This document shows, piece after piece, positions 53,021 through 61,791 of a DNA stretch of 64,000 nt. The notes beneath the pieces were generated by a model that saw only the letters and a program-made list of their open reading frames with translations, was not told the DNA's origin and made no database searches. The stretch lies in the NCBI RefSeq assembly GCF_007830595.1, contig NZ_VLLD01000015.1. One strand, written 5' to 3'. This DNA is from Treponema_B putidum. GTDB taxonomy: Bacteria > Spirochaetota > Spirochaetia > Treponematales > Treponemataceae. The translations under genes were made by a program, and so were the position numbers. How positions within the stretch are numbered: the first letter of the stretch is position 1; the number at the start of each line of letters is the position of its first letter.

Positions 53021-53050
53021 AGTATAATATATCGGAACCGATATTGTCAA
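53021..53050 (-). promoter_or_regulatory. promoter with palindromic operator for the ABC exporter pair
   Basis: Minus strand: consensus TTGACA (53050-53045), 18-bp spacer, TATACT (53026-53021). The 16-bp palindrome ATATCGGAACCGATAT (53029-53044) occupies nearly the whole spacer, where a repressor or a DNA-distorting activator would bind. Confidence 0.65.
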
Positions 53051-53162
53051 TAAGTACATAGAACGGACATAAGACGGAACGGATATCTTATCCCCTCTTT
53101 ACACAATACAGTAAAAGTGTTAGGTTGTAAGCCGTAAAACTTAATATTTGTATGGAGGCATT

Positions 53163-54368
53163 ATGGATTATCTTGAAAGATTTAAAAAATACATTTCGAT
53201 GGACACTAAGTCTAACGAAGAAAATGAGTGCTGTCCCAGCACTCCCGGACAGCTTGAGCTGGGAAAATATCTTGTAAAAGAATTGACCGATATGGGCTTA
53301 AAGGCCGAACAGGATGAACACGGTTATGTTTATTCGTCAATCCCTTCCAACACCGATAAAAAGGTTCCCGCAATCGGTTTTATAGCCCACATGGACACGG
53401 CTCCCGATTTGGACGGTAAGTGCGTAAACCCGAAAGTCTTTGTGTACAAGGGCGGAGATATTAAACTCAACGATGAGTACACCATGACCGTCAAAGATTT
53501 TCCTTTCTTAAAAGAGCTTGAAGGTCAGGAGATTATTACAACCGACGGAACAACCCTCTTGGGTGCAGACGATAAGGCCGGTATTACAATCATCATGGGT
53601 GCTATAGAATATCTTTTGGCTCATCCCGAAATTAAACACGGTGAAATAAAAATAGGCTTTACACCCGATGAGGAAATCGGAAGAGGCGCCGATCTTTTTG
53701 ATGTAAAAAAATTCGGAGCGGACTTTGCCTATACTGTAGACGGCGGTCCCTTGGGTGAACTCGAATACGAAAACTTTAATGCCGCAAGCGTTAAAATAGA
53801 AATTCAAGGAAAGAATGTGCACCCGGGTTCTGCAAAGAATATGATGGTTAATTCTCTTTCTGCGGCCAGAGAATTGGAAAATATGCTTCCCGAAGAACAA
53901 AAACCGGAATACACCGAAGGTTATGAAGGCTTTATTCATTTAACTTCAATCGAAGGAAGCGTTGATTTTACAAAGATGTCTTACATTATCCGCGATCACT
54001 TTATGGAAAGTTTCCTTCACAAAAAAGAACTCATGAAGGCTGCGGTTGATTTTTTAAATAAAAAATACGGCAATATAATCAAAATGGAAATAAAAGATTC
54101 CTATTACAATATGAAAGAAAAAATCGAACCTCACATGGAAATAATTGAGCTTGCAAAAAAATCTATGATTGATATAGGTATTGAACCCAATATAGTACCG
54201 GTCAGGGGAGGAACTGACGGAGCCCGCCTTTCTTTTATGGGACTTCCATGTCCTAACCTTTTTGCAGGAGGTTATAATTTTCACGGCCGCTTTGAGTTTA
54301 TCCCCACAAGAGCATTCGAAAAGGGAATTGAACTTGTAGTAAAAATTGTTGAGAATAACGCAAAGTAA
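53163..54368 (+). CDS. pepT: Peptidase T (aminotripeptidase)
   Basis: 401 residues from the ATG at 53163 (GGAGG 4 bases upstream; a start five codons earlier lacks one). A zinc-dependent M20 family enzyme that removes the N-terminal residue from tripeptides. Metal and catalytic motifs: FIAHMDTAPD (His/Asp), TTDGTTLLGADDKAGI (bridging Asp), FTPDEEIGRG (catalytic Glu), YTVDGGPLGE, NVHPGSAKNMMVNS, GGTDGARLSFMG and GGYNFHGRFEF. Length matches the family. It is a monocistronic unit, fitting an organism that lives on peptides. Confidence 0.97.
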   Translation: MDYLERFKKYISMDTKSNEENECCPSTPGQLELGKYLVKELTDMGLKAEQDEHGYVYSSIPSNTDKKVPAIGFIAHMDTAPDLDGKCVNPKVFVYKGGDIKLNDEYTMTVKDFPFLKELEGQEIITTDGTTLLGADDKAGITIIMGAIEYLLAHPEIKHGEIKIGFTPDEEIGRGADLFDVKKFGADFAYTVDGGPLGELEYENFNAASVKIEIQGKNVHPGSAKNMMVNSLSAARELENMLPEEQKPEYTEGYEGFIHLTSIEGSVDFTKMSYIIRDHFMESFLHKKELMKAAVDFLNKKYGNIIKMEIKDSYYNMKEKIEPHMEIIELAKKSMIDIGIEPNIVPVRGGTDGARLSFMGLPCPNLFAGGYNFHGRFEFIPTRAFEKGIELVVKIVENNAK

Positions 54369-54386
54369 TTTTTTGTTTCAATACGA

Positions 54387-54428
54387 ACGGGGGCAGTTTG
54401 AATTTTTTTCTTATTCTTTCTGCCCCGT
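54387..54428 (+). terminator. GC-rich hairpin after pepT
   Basis: ACGGGGGCAG (54387-54396) pairs with CTGCCCCGT (54420-54428) with one bulged G. The 23-nt loop is T-rich. Confidence 0.55.
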
Positions 54429-54429
54429 C

Positions 54430-54472
54430 AGGCATCTTGTAAAAATACAAAAAGTTTTTTTACAAGATGCCT
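54430..54472. terminator. bidirectional terminator between pepT and the phn operon
   Basis: A perfect 16-bp stem (AGGCATCTTGTAAAAA, 54430-54445, with 54457-54472). It touches the stop codon of the converging permease gene. Confidence 0.8.
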
Positions 54473-55296
54473 TAATGCCTAATCTTGTTTCTTATCCTTG
54501 TTGAAGAGATTTCCAAAATAATTGCCGTTCCGAAAATAAGATAAGATATAAATCCGACTTCACTCATATTAAAATTTAAGGAGCCGGCCATAAAAAGCTC
54601 ATAACCTATTCCGCCGGCTCCTGCAGCAGCTCCTACGGCAACCGCATTTCCAAAGTTAATCTCGAATCTAAAAAAGCTCCACGAGATTAGATTATTTATC
54701 GAAGCGGGAAGAACTGCCTGACTTATAATTTCGATGTAGCTTGCCCCGCAGGCTTTTAAGGCCTCAATCGTTTTTTTGTCTATGCCGTCAAAGCTTTCCG
54801 AAAAACCTTTTACGAGATAGGCTGTGCTGTGAAAGCTCATACCGAGGACGGCAGCCTCTGCTCCTATGTTTGCAACTACCGAAAATATTAAGACCCAAAT
54901 AATTGTAGGCACGGAGCGGATAAGGGACATTGCCGTTCTTATGATTTTTACAAGATACTTGTTTGAAAGATTTTCCGAAGCGACTATCCCTAAAAAGAAA
55001 GCAAGCACCACTCCGAACACGGTGGTTAAAAGGGCAAGGCTTAAACTCACCAAAAGAGAAAAAAATATTTCCGCATAAGAATATTTTTGAGACAGCTTAG
55101 GGTAAAAAAGCAAATCTTTTGAATATTCGGTAAATTGTAAAAATGCCTTTTGAATTCCATAGTCGGGTTTTTCTATTTTAAATAAAGTTATAATTGTAAG
55201 ACAGGATAAAAAAATAAGAACAAATAAAATTAAGCCTCTTTGTTTTGAGAATTTTCTTATCTTTATTTTTTTAATTTTGTTTGCTCGTTCAATCAT
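54472..55296 (-). CDS. phnE: PhnE-like ABC permease, second copy
   Basis: 274 residues from the ATG at 55296, which has AAGGAG and overlaps the upstream permease by 4 bp (ATGA). Six membrane spans. The binding-protein-dependent permease (EAA) loop is visible as EALKACGASYIEIISQAVLPAS. The family is phosphonate/phosphite-type PhnE. It is the partner of the first permease and of PhnC. The actual substrate is unknown. Confidence 0.85.
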   Translation of the reverse strand: MIERANKIKKIKIRKFSKQRGLILFVLIFLSCLTIITLFKIEKPDYGIQKAFLQFTEYSKDLLFYPKLSQKYSYAEIFFSLLVSLSLALLTTVFGVVLAFFLGIVASENLSNKYLVKIIRTAMSLIRSVPTIIWVLIFSVVANIGAEAAVLGMSFHSTAYLVKGFSESFDGIDKKTIEALKACGASYIEIISQAVLPASINNLISWSFFRFEINFGNAVAVGAAAGAGGIGYELFMAGSLNFNMSEVGFISYLIFGTAIILEISSTRIRNKIRH

Positions 55297-56159
55297 AGAA
55301 GAACTCTCCTTATTTTGTTTGAAAGAATGTCGATGAGTAAAACTATGATTACAAGGCATAGAATAATTAAGCCTGCACTGTTATAACGGAAACTTTTAAA
55401 ATAAAGGTTAAATAAAAAACCTATTCCCGTTCCGGTTAGAATTCCTATTAGAGCAGAGTCCCTCACATTCGTTTCGACTGTGTATAAGAGCCACGAAACA
55501 AGGCCGGGTGCTATGCTTGGGAATACGGCATTAAAGAGGGCCGGAAAATACGGAACACCGGCAGCCCGCAGTGCCGTAAAGGATTCTTCACTCGTTTCTT
55601 CTATCATCTCCTTAAAAACCCTTACCAGATGGCCCAAGGTAATTATAAAGAGGGCTAAAAAGCCTGTAAAATTATTTTGTTTAAATGAAAACAATAAAAG
55701 CATTGTCCACGCTACCAGCGGAATATTTCTTAAAAACGAAGCTATAAGGGTAAGGATTATTGTAAAGGGTTTATTTATTCCTGTGGTTTGAGAACCGAGG
55801 AGGGCTAAGATAAGGGCAAAAAATGCCGCCGCAGTCGTTGCCGAGACAGCTATTACACAGGTCTCACCCAAAGTTTTTATTATAAGCGGAATATGTTTTA
55901 AACTTTCATTGTCGGGTATAAAGTTTTTTATAAGCCAAGTTATTGCAAGGGGAAATTTAAGAACCGCTTTAATATCTTTAAAACCGGTTATATTTGATGC
56001 AAAATAATATATTAAAACAAGACTTAAAAGAATAATGATTGCCTTTAGTTTTTTTCTTGCAAAAAAAATTTGTTTTTTTTCCCAAGAGTATGAAGTTTCT
56101 TTTTTATGATAATGTCTTTTCTTTTTGTCCTCAGAGTAAATTTTTAAGTCGAACTTCAT
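55293..56159 (-). CDS. phnE: PhnE-like ABC permease, first copy
   Basis: 288 residues. A basic, aromatic N-terminal extension (about 1-35) precedes six membrane spans. The EAA loop reads TALRAAGVPYFPALFNAVFPSI, and SFLRNIPLVAWTMLL matches the PhnE conserved region. It is expected to pair with the second permease as a heterodimeric channel. It overlaps phnC by 4 bp. Confidence 0.85.
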   Translation of the reverse strand: MKFDLKIYSEDKKKRHYHKKETSYSWEKKQIFFARKKLKAIIILLSLVLIYYFASNITGFKDIKAVLKFPLAITWLIKNFIPDNESLKHIPLIIKTLGETCVIAVSATTAAAFFALILALLGSQTTGINKPFTIILTLIASFLRNIPLVAWTMLLLFSFKQNNFTGFLALFIITLGHLVRVFKEMIEETSEESFTALRAAGVPYFPALFNAVFPSIAPGLVSWLLYTVETNVRDSALIGILTGTGIGFLFNLYFKSFRYNSAGLIILCLVIIVLLIDILSNKIRRVLL

Positions 56160-56926
56160 AGGACTTTTTCCCCGCTGTCCATAGAAACACTTGTAAAAAT
56201 TTCTTTATGCAAGACTTCATCGTTTAGGGAATCCGGTCTTCCGTCAAAAACTATTTTTCCGTTATTGAGCGCGATGATTCTGTCGGCATATTTTTTTGCA
56301 GCTTCCATTTGGTGCAGACTTATAAGACAGGCAATGTTTTTATTTACTGCAAATTCTTTAATATAATTTAAAACCGTTTCTGCCGACTGAGGGTCAAGGG
56401 AGGCTATGGGCTCATCACATAATAAAAGCTTCGGATTTTGCATTAAGGCTCTTGCAATTCCTATTCTTTGTTTTTGGCCTCCGCTTAATTCGCTGCATCT
56501 TTGAAAAGCAAATTCTTCCATGCCCACGGTTTTTAAAAGAGCAAAGGCTTTTTCTTTTTCTTCTTCGGTATAAAGGCCTAGAGCTCCCCGGTAAGAAGGG
56601 ATTGAGCCGAGGCAGCCGTGCAGAACATTTTCGACTGAATTAAGACGCTCGACCAGATTATAATTTTGAAAAATCATTCCTATCTTTGAGCGGTATTGCC
56701 TTAATTCTTTTCCTTTAAGCCTGTTTATTTTTTCTCCCAAAAAAATAATTTCTCCCTCATCCGGCTCAACCAAGCGGTTTATACATCGAAGCATGGTAGA
56801 TTTTCCAGCTCCCGATAAACCTATTACTGCTGCAATTTCGCCTTCTTCTATTTTAAAAGAAATATTTTGTAAGGCCTTCCGTCCGGAAGGATAAGTTTTT
56901 GAAATATTTTTAAGTTCAAGAATCAC
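56156..56926 (-). CDS. phnC: PhnC-like ABC transporter ATPase
   Basis: 256 residues if translation starts at the GTG at 56926, which has GAAGGT seven bases upstream. The longer frame (ATG 56950) begins inside a 14-bp inverted repeat and has no ribosome site, so I prefer the GTG. Motifs: Walker A GLSGAGKSTM, Q-loop FQNYNLVERL, signature LSGGQKQRIGIA, Walker B LLLCDEPIASLD, and switch His in LISLHQ. The PhnC subgroup is supported by LRCINRLVEPDEG. No phnD-type binding protein is encoded nearby. Confidence 0.9.
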   Translation of the reverse strand: MILELKNISKTYPSGRKALQNISFKIEEGEIAAVIGLSGAGKSTMLRCINRLVEPDEGEIIFLGEKINRLKGKELRQYRSKIGMIFQNYNLVERLNSVENVLHGCLGSIPSYRGALGLYTEEEKEKAFALLKTVGMEEFAFQRCSELSGGQKQRIGIARALMQNPKLLLCDEPIASLDPQSAETVLNYIKEFAVNKNIACLISLHQMEAAKKYADRIIALNNGKIVFDGRPDSLNDEVLHKEIFTSVSMDSGEKVL

Positions 56927-56941
56927 AAGGCTAACCTTCGA

Positions 56942-56979
56942 GTTTTTCATAAGTCTTTATTTAATGACTTATGAAAAAC
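56942..56979 (-). promoter_or_regulatory. 14-bp inverted repeat between argF and phnC
   Basis: GTTTTTCATAAGTC (56942-56955) and its exact complement (56966-56979) with a 10-nt loop. It lies between argF and phnC in the direction of transcription. No T run follows on the minus strand. It may weaken read-through into phnC or bind a regulator. Confidence 0.6.
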
Positions 56980-56998
56980 ATCGCAAATATAAAAAAGA

Positions 56999-58015
56999 TT
57001 AGCACATTGTGGCATACATAACTGCTTTGATAGTATGCATGCGGTTTTCGGCTTCATCAAAAACAACTGATTTTTGAGATTCAAAAACTTCATTTGTAAC
57101 TTCCATTTCGGGAAGACCGAATTTTTTGTGAATCTCCTGCCCCTTTGTTGTCTTTAAGTCATGGAACGAGGGGAGACAATGTAAGAAGATTGCATCCTTG
57201 TCCGCATTGTCCATAGCGGCCTTATTTACCTGATAGGGTTTTAAGAGTTTAATACGCTCTTCCCATACGCTGTCGGGTTCTCCCATTGATACCCAAATGT
57301 CGGTATAAAGAACATGAGCTCCCTTTGTACCCTCGTTTACGTTTTCGGTTAAGGTTACGCTTGCTCCAGTTTCGGCTGCGATTTTCTTTGCTTCGGCCAC
57401 CAAGTCTTCAGCAGGGAAAAGGTGCTTGGGCGAACATGCTGTAAAGTGCATTCCCATTTTTACGCAAGCTATCATGAGAGAGTTGGCCACGTTGTTTCGG
57501 GCATCTCCCATGTATGTAAATTTAAGCCCCTTCAAATAGCCGAATTTTTCTTCGATTGTAAGAAGGTCTGCGAGCATTTGAGTCGGGTGAAAGAGGTCGG
57601 TTAATCCGTTCCATACGGGAACGCCGGAATATTCGGCCAAGGTTTCTACGAGTTCTTGGCTGAAGCCTCTGTACTCGATACCGTCATACATTCTTCCTAA
57701 AACGCGGGCAGTGTCTTCAATAGATTCTTTATGTCCCATCTGTGAAGAGTTCGGATCAAGGTAGGTAACGCCCATTCCAAGGTCATAACCTGCAACTTCA
57801 AAAGAGCATCGTGTTCTTGTAGATGTTTTTTCAAAAAGAAGAACGATGTTTTTTCCTTCGAGGTATCTGTGAGGAATTCCAGCCCTTTTCATATCTTTAA
57901 AATTTTTTGAAAGGTTAAGTAAATACCGGATTTCATCTGTAGTAAAATCCAACAATTTTAGAAAACTTTTTCCGCGCAAATTTTTTGCGCTCTTTCCGCG
58001 AATTTCTTTAAGCAT
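56999..58015 (-). CDS. argF: Ornithine carbamoyltransferase
   Basis: 338 residues. The carbamoyl-phosphate site STRTRCSFEVA, the SQMGHKES loop, the ornithine-side NGLTDLFHPTQ and the C-terminal HCLPSFHD are all intact. The enzyme interconverts ornithine plus carbamoyl phosphate and citrulline. In treponemes it may run in the catabolic direction (arginine deiminase pathway, arcB) to make ATP; sequence alone does not settle this, and no other arg or arc gene is present here. AAGGAG precedes the ATG. Confidence 0.95.
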   Translation of the reverse strand: MLKEIRGKSAKNLRGKSFLKLLDFTTDEIRYLLNLSKNFKDMKRAGIPHRYLEGKNIVLLFEKTSTRTRCSFEVAGYDLGMGVTYLDPNSSQMGHKESIEDTARVLGRMYDGIEYRGFSQELVETLAEYSGVPVWNGLTDLFHPTQMLADLLTIEEKFGYLKGLKFTYMGDARNNVANSLMIACVKMGMHFTACSPKHLFPAEDLVAEAKKIAAETGASVTLTENVNEGTKGAHVLYTDIWVSMGEPDSVWEERIKLLKPYQVNKAAMDNADKDAIFLHCLPSFHDLKTTKGQEIHKKFGLPEMEVTNEVFESQKSVVFDEAENRMHTIKAVMYATMC

Positions 58016-58106
58016 AGTTTTAACTCCTTAAACTGCTATTGATGAATGGGAACAATATATCAGCTTTTGTAAAAATAATCCAGTACCTAAAATACAATGC
58101 GGACAC

Positions 58107-58135
58107 TTGACTATTCCGATAAAAAGCAATATCAT
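58107..58135 (+). promoter_or_regulatory. promoter of the MFS-nth operon, short leader
   Basis: TTGACT (58107-58112), 17-bp spacer, TATCAT (58130-58135). The ATG at 58150 lies 15 nt after the -10 box, so the leader is about 8 nt with no clear Shine-Dalgarno site. Confidence 0.65.
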
Positions 58136-58149
58136 AGCGGCAGTTTCTT

Positions 58150-59343
58150 ATGAAAGATTTACGAAAAAGAACCTTTAATGTTTCAGGCCTTAGTTTTTTA
58201 GTTTATTCTCTTTCTTCTATTGCAATCTCAATATGCCTCGTAAATATTAAAAGAGACTTAAATTTTTCACTTACGGAAGCGGGCTTATTCGGAATGCTTT
58301 GTGCTATCGAGCAGATGATAATTCTTTTTATAAGCCCCATCTTTGCAGCCAAGTTCGGCAAGATAAAAGTTCTGCGAGCTTCTCTTTTGATATTAACAGC
58401 AGGGCTTTTTTTCTTTTCAAAAAGCATTAACTTTTTTACTGCACTTTTAAGCGCTCTTTGCATGGGACTGGGCGTTGCAAACATGGAAGCCCTGCTGACT
58501 CCCATAGTAAATGATTTGTACCCGAACGATACTGGCGCAAAGATGAATATGATGCACGCCTTTTGGCCATTGGGAACTTGTTCCGGACTGATAGGTTTCG
58601 GCTATCTTCTTTCGATAGGAATAAACTGGAGATACATTTACATAGGCCTATCGATTTTTGCTTTCTTAATTTGCTTTTCCTATCCTTCATCAAAAAAAGT
58701 AAAACTTCCGCCCTCGGACGGAAGCAAGGCTGCCTTTAAAGAAATATTTTCCCTACCCTCTTTTTGGCTTTTCGGTCTATCCCTCTTTTTTGCAGGAGGA
58801 GCCGAAGGAGCTTTTGCCTTTTGGTCAGCTACTCTGATTCAACTTTATTTAAAGGCCTCTGCCTTTTACGCAGGAATTGTAACGGCGGGCTTTGCGCTCG
58901 GAATGTTTATCGGAAGGTCATTAAACAGCAAAGTCTTAAAAAAAGTTTCCATTCAAAAAGCGATAATAGTTTCTTCGATTGCTTCGTTTATAGTCAGCCT
59001 CTTATTTATTTTTGTAAACTCGCTTTTCGGCTTAGCAGTCTTTTTATTTTTTATGGGACTTTGCCTTGCCTGCCTTTGGCCGACAATCCAATCCTTTGCT
59101 GCAGCCATCCTTCCGGTAGACGCAACGGCCCTTATGATCTTTTTATCCTGCTTCGGAGTTCCCGGTTACAGCACTGCAAGTTTTATCATGGGAATAGTTG
59201 GAGATAAATACAATTTGTTCATTGCCTTTATTACGGTAGTTCCGGTATTTTTAATTTTAGTTCCGATTCTTTTTATCATGGGCTGTAAGCTGTCCGGCTC
59301 TCCTAAACTAAAAAAGGTAAAACAAAATGAATCTATTGGATAA
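58150..59343 (+). CDS. Major facilitator superfamily transporter
   Basis: 397 residues and about 12 membrane spans. The loop between spans 2 and 3 (AAKFGKIKVLRASLL) is a loose MFS motif. HAFWPLGTCSGLIGFGYLL and AFWSATLIQLYLKASAFYAG resemble the sugar/fucose-permease-like and FHS-type families. The substrate is unknown. The last 17 bp overlap the start of nth. Confidence 0.88.
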   Translation: MKDLRKRTFNVSGLSFLVYSLSSIAISICLVNIKRDLNFSLTEAGLFGMLCAIEQMIILFISPIFAAKFGKIKVLRASLLILTAGLFFFSKSINFFTALLSALCMGLGVANMEALLTPIVNDLYPNDTGAKMNMMHAFWPLGTCSGLIGFGYLLSIGINWRYIYIGLSIFAFLICFSYPSSKKVKLPPSDGSKAAFKEIFSLPSFWLFGLSLFFAGGAEGAFAFWSATLIQLYLKASAFYAGIVTAGFALGMFIGRSLNSKVLKKVSIQKAIIVSSIASFIVSLLFIFVNSLFGLAVFLFFMGLCLACLWPTIQSFAAAILPVDATALMIFLSCFGVPGYSTASFIMGIVGDKYNLFIAFITVVPVFLILVPILFIMGCKLSGSPKLKKVKQNESIG

Positions 59344-59959
59344 AGATGAAATCGAAGAAGTATACCGCCGTTTCAAAAAGAATAATCCTAACCCGAAAGG
59401 AGAATTACATTCTGAAAATATTTTCACTCTTTTGGTCGCAGTGGTACTCTCAGCTCAAGCGACCGATGTAGGCGTAAACAAAGCAACAGGACCTTTCTTT
59501 AAGGCAGCCGACACGCCTCAAAAGATGATAGAGCTGGGTGAAGAAGGGATCCGCTCATACATCAAAACAATAAATTTATATCCGACAAAGGCTAAACGTA
59601 TTTTTGAGTTAAGCCGAATAATTCAAAACGAGTATTCGGGAAAGGTTCCAGACACAATGGAAGAACTTATAAAACTTCCCGGTGTCGGACGTAAAACGGC
59701 AAACGTGGTTTTAAACATGGGTTTCGGGAAACCTGCAATCGCAGTAGATACTCACATCCTCAGAACCGCCCCGCGCATAGGTCTTTCATCCGGAAAGACC
59801 CCCATACAAGTTGAGGAGGATTTACTCAAGGTTACTCCAAAAAAATATTTATTAAATGCCCACCATTGGATTCTCCTCCACGGACGTTATATCTGCAAGG
59901 CCAGAAAGCCTGAATGTGAAACCTGCTTCTTATCGGATATCTGTATGAAGAATTTGTAG
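59327..59959 (+). CDS. nth: Endonuclease III
   Basis: 210 residues, family length. Base excision repair glycosylase/AP lyase for oxidised pyrimidines. The helix-hairpin-helix LPGVGRKTANVVLN contains the catalytic Lys123; Asp141 in AVDTHILR is the second catalytic residue; the iron-sulphur cluster ligands are Cys190, Cys197, Cys200 and Cys206 (C-x6-C-x2-C-x5-C). It overlaps the transporter gene by 17 bp and is followed by an intrinsic terminator. Confidence 0.97.
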   Translation: MNLLDKDEIEEVYRRFKKNNPNPKGELHSENIFTLLVAVVLSAQATDVGVNKATGPFFKAADTPQKMIELGEEGIRSYIKTINLYPTKAKRIFELSRIIQNEYSGKVPDTMEELIKLPGVGRKTANVVLNMGFGKPAIAVDTHILRTAPRIGLSSGKTPIQVEEDLLKVTPKKYLLNAHHWILLHGRYICKARKPECETCFLSDICMKNL

Positions 59960-59979
59960 ACCCGATTAAAAATACTGCC

Positions 59980-60006
59980 GAGTTTGTAAAACAAATTCTT
60001 TTTTTT
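59980..60006 (+). terminator. intrinsic terminator of nth
   Basis: GAGTTTGT (59980-59987) pairs with ACAAATTC (59991-59998, one G-T pair), followed by eight Ts. Confidence 0.8.
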
Positions 60007-60111
60007 ATACTAAGAACTCTTCTTATAAAGAAGGGTAAAACTATGTAACCGGCTTTTCCAAAATGGCAATTTAATTTGTAATTAAAGCTTTACTCCCTTG
60101 TAGGTTTTATT

Positions 60112-60966
60112 TTACTTTTGCTGCAACAGGGTTCCTAAATGTTCATGGCTTGTTTGAACTGCATCAAGAATCGTTGAGGTATCATGTAAAAAGTCATCGA
60201 TCTTTTTTAATGATAAAAAACCTTCTCTTATGGTAATATCCTGTTCTTTTATTGAAGCGGTTATTTCGGCCAACGAAGAACCGGCTTCTTTAAGAGTTAC
60301 AGAGTTCTCATCCAAATTAGACAATACGCCGTTAAATGACTTTCTGAATTTTGAAAAAAGTTCTATAAAACCTGTCATGCTGTTATTTATTTCACTAACC
60401 GATTTATTTAGCTCTTCCAGTTTTAATTCGATTTTTTTTGCAAAATCTCCTGTTTGAGTTGCAAGAGAGCGGACTTCATTGGCAATAATTCTAAAACCGT
60501 TTCCGACACTTCCGGCGCGGGCGGCTTCGATCGAAGCATTGATTGCAAGGATACCGGTCTTTACGGAAACATCCTTAATACCAGACAACATATCTTCAAC
60601 TTCCGCAGTCCTATCCTTTAGCACCTCAAAAGCCGAAGCTGTATTTTCCGCACTTTCTGCAGAGGCTTCAATTTCGTCAACCCGCTCATGAACTTCTTCT
60701 TGGATTATATTTCTTTTTTTTAAAACATTGGAGAGCATTTCATCAACATAGTTGGCATTAGATGCAGAAGAACTGCTTTCCTTTTGGATTTCTTCAAAAA
60801 CGGAAAGGATAGTTTCAAACTTTTCCTGCAAATTATCCATAGATTCTTCAATAATTTTAAATGAATGAGAGGTTACAAAATCAAGAATAACGCCTTTGTT
60901 ATATTGTACAACAATTTTATCTACTAGATCGGAAAAGTTATCAATAGCATTTTGTTCATCTTTCAT
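60112..60966 (-). CDS. Soluble methyl-accepting chemotaxis protein (oxygen-sensing partner)
   Basis: 284 residues from the ATG at 60966; a TTG 30 bases earlier lies inside the upstream gene and is rejected. No membrane segment or HAMP domain. The N-terminal 60-70 residues are helical, and the rest is the chemoreceptor coiled coil with the conserved tip LAINASIEAARAGSVGNGFR. It starts 13 bp after the di-iron sensor gene. In T. denticola, such a soluble receptor has been described acting with the oxygen-binding di-iron protein to control CheA, which fits this pair. Confidence 0.92.
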   Translation of the reverse strand: MKDEQNAIDNFSDLVDKIVVQYNKGVILDFVTSHSFKIIEESMDNLQEKFETILSVFEEIQKESSSSASNANYVDEMLSNVLKKRNIIQEEVHERVDEIEASAESAENTASAFEVLKDRTAEVEDMLSGIKDVSVKTGILAINASIEAARAGSVGNGFRIIANEVRSLATQTGDFAKKIELKLEELNKSVSEINNSMTGFIELFSKFRKSFNGVLSNLDENSVTLKEAGSSLAEITASIKEQDITIREGFLSLKKIDDFLHDTSTILDAVQTSHEHLGTLLQQK

Positions 60967-60979
60967 ACTGATTCCCAAA

Positions 60980-61750
60980 TTAAAATAAGTTTTCAATATA
61001 ATCTATGCCGCATTTTAAACCTGAAAGCCAATTTAAAAAATTATTTACTTGTTCGTCTTTATATATTGCCCCGTGTTGTGGGGCTATAATTAGAGGGTTT
61101 AAACGGCGTACATTTTCTGCCCATTTGCTGACAATTTTATTGGAAGCCATATACCTGACATGAAATCCCTCAATCAAAGGAAGATGCTTTTCAAAATCTT
61201 CTACAAAGGTAGTTTCATTGTCATCATCAAAAACTGCGGCCCCTATATCTCCGGAAAACAAAATACGGGAGCGCTCATCGTATAAACCGAATTGCCCGGG
61301 AGAATGCATAAAGTGTGAAGGAATACACTTCATATTTGAACCTGAAGGAAGCGATATGTTCATCCCTTTATCCGGTATCGGAACCATTCTCGAAATATCT
61401 ACGATACCGAAGTGAGGCATAAACCGTATCCAAAGCGAAGAAATATATATTTTAGCCTTTGTAATACCCAGCCATAAAGCTATGCCGGAAGAAACATCGG
61501 GGTCTTGATGTGAAAAGAAAATCGTGTCGATTTTATCTACGGAAATAAATCGGCTTACCGCAGTAACTACTCTGGAAAAAAGGTGGACTCCGCCCGGATC
61601 AAGAAGAACACCTCGCCCCCTATCTATAATAAGATACTGCATTGTTTGAACAGCACCCTTTCTTTGCTTGCTTTCCGAGCCCAGCCATATAAATTTATGA
61701 TCTGAATCTTCATATAGAATAATTCCGTCAATATCGCTATGTTCACTCAT
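60980..61750 (-). CDS. Oxygen-binding di-iron protein (ODP), metallo-beta-lactamase fold
   Basis: 256 residues, corresponding to the di-iron half of flavo-diiron proteins without the flavodoxin domain. Metal-site residues visible: His81, Asp83 and Asp85 in SHQDPDV (where flavo-diiron proteins have HxExD), His146/His149 in PSHFMHSPG, Asp168 in LFSGDIGA, and His226 in APQHG. T. denticola ODP is known to bind oxygen and iron and to signal through a chemoreceptor encoded beside it; this gene matches that description in fold, length and neighbour. AGAGG precedes the ATG. The promoter carries an inverted repeat. Confidence 0.92.
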   Translation of the reverse strand: MSEHSDIDGIILYEDSDHKFIWLGSESKQRKGAVQTMQYLIIDRGRGVLLDPGGVHLFSRVVTAVSRFISVDKIDTIFFSHQDPDVSSGIALWLGITKAKIYISSLWIRFMPHFGIVDISRMVPIPDKGMNISLPSGSNMKCIPSHFMHSPGQFGLYDERSRILFSGDIGAAVFDDDNETTFVEDFEKHLPLIEGFHVRYMASNKIVSKWAENVRRLNPLIIAPQHGAIYKDEQVNNFLNWLSGLKCGIDYIENLF

Positions 61751-61791
61751 TTTATACCTCTCCGTATTTTAAAGCTCAGTTTACAAATCCA

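Noticed and set aside
56927..56950. ATG start of phnC at 56950
   Set aside because: It falls inside an inverted-repeat arm with no ribosome site; a GTG with GAAGGT lies at 56926.
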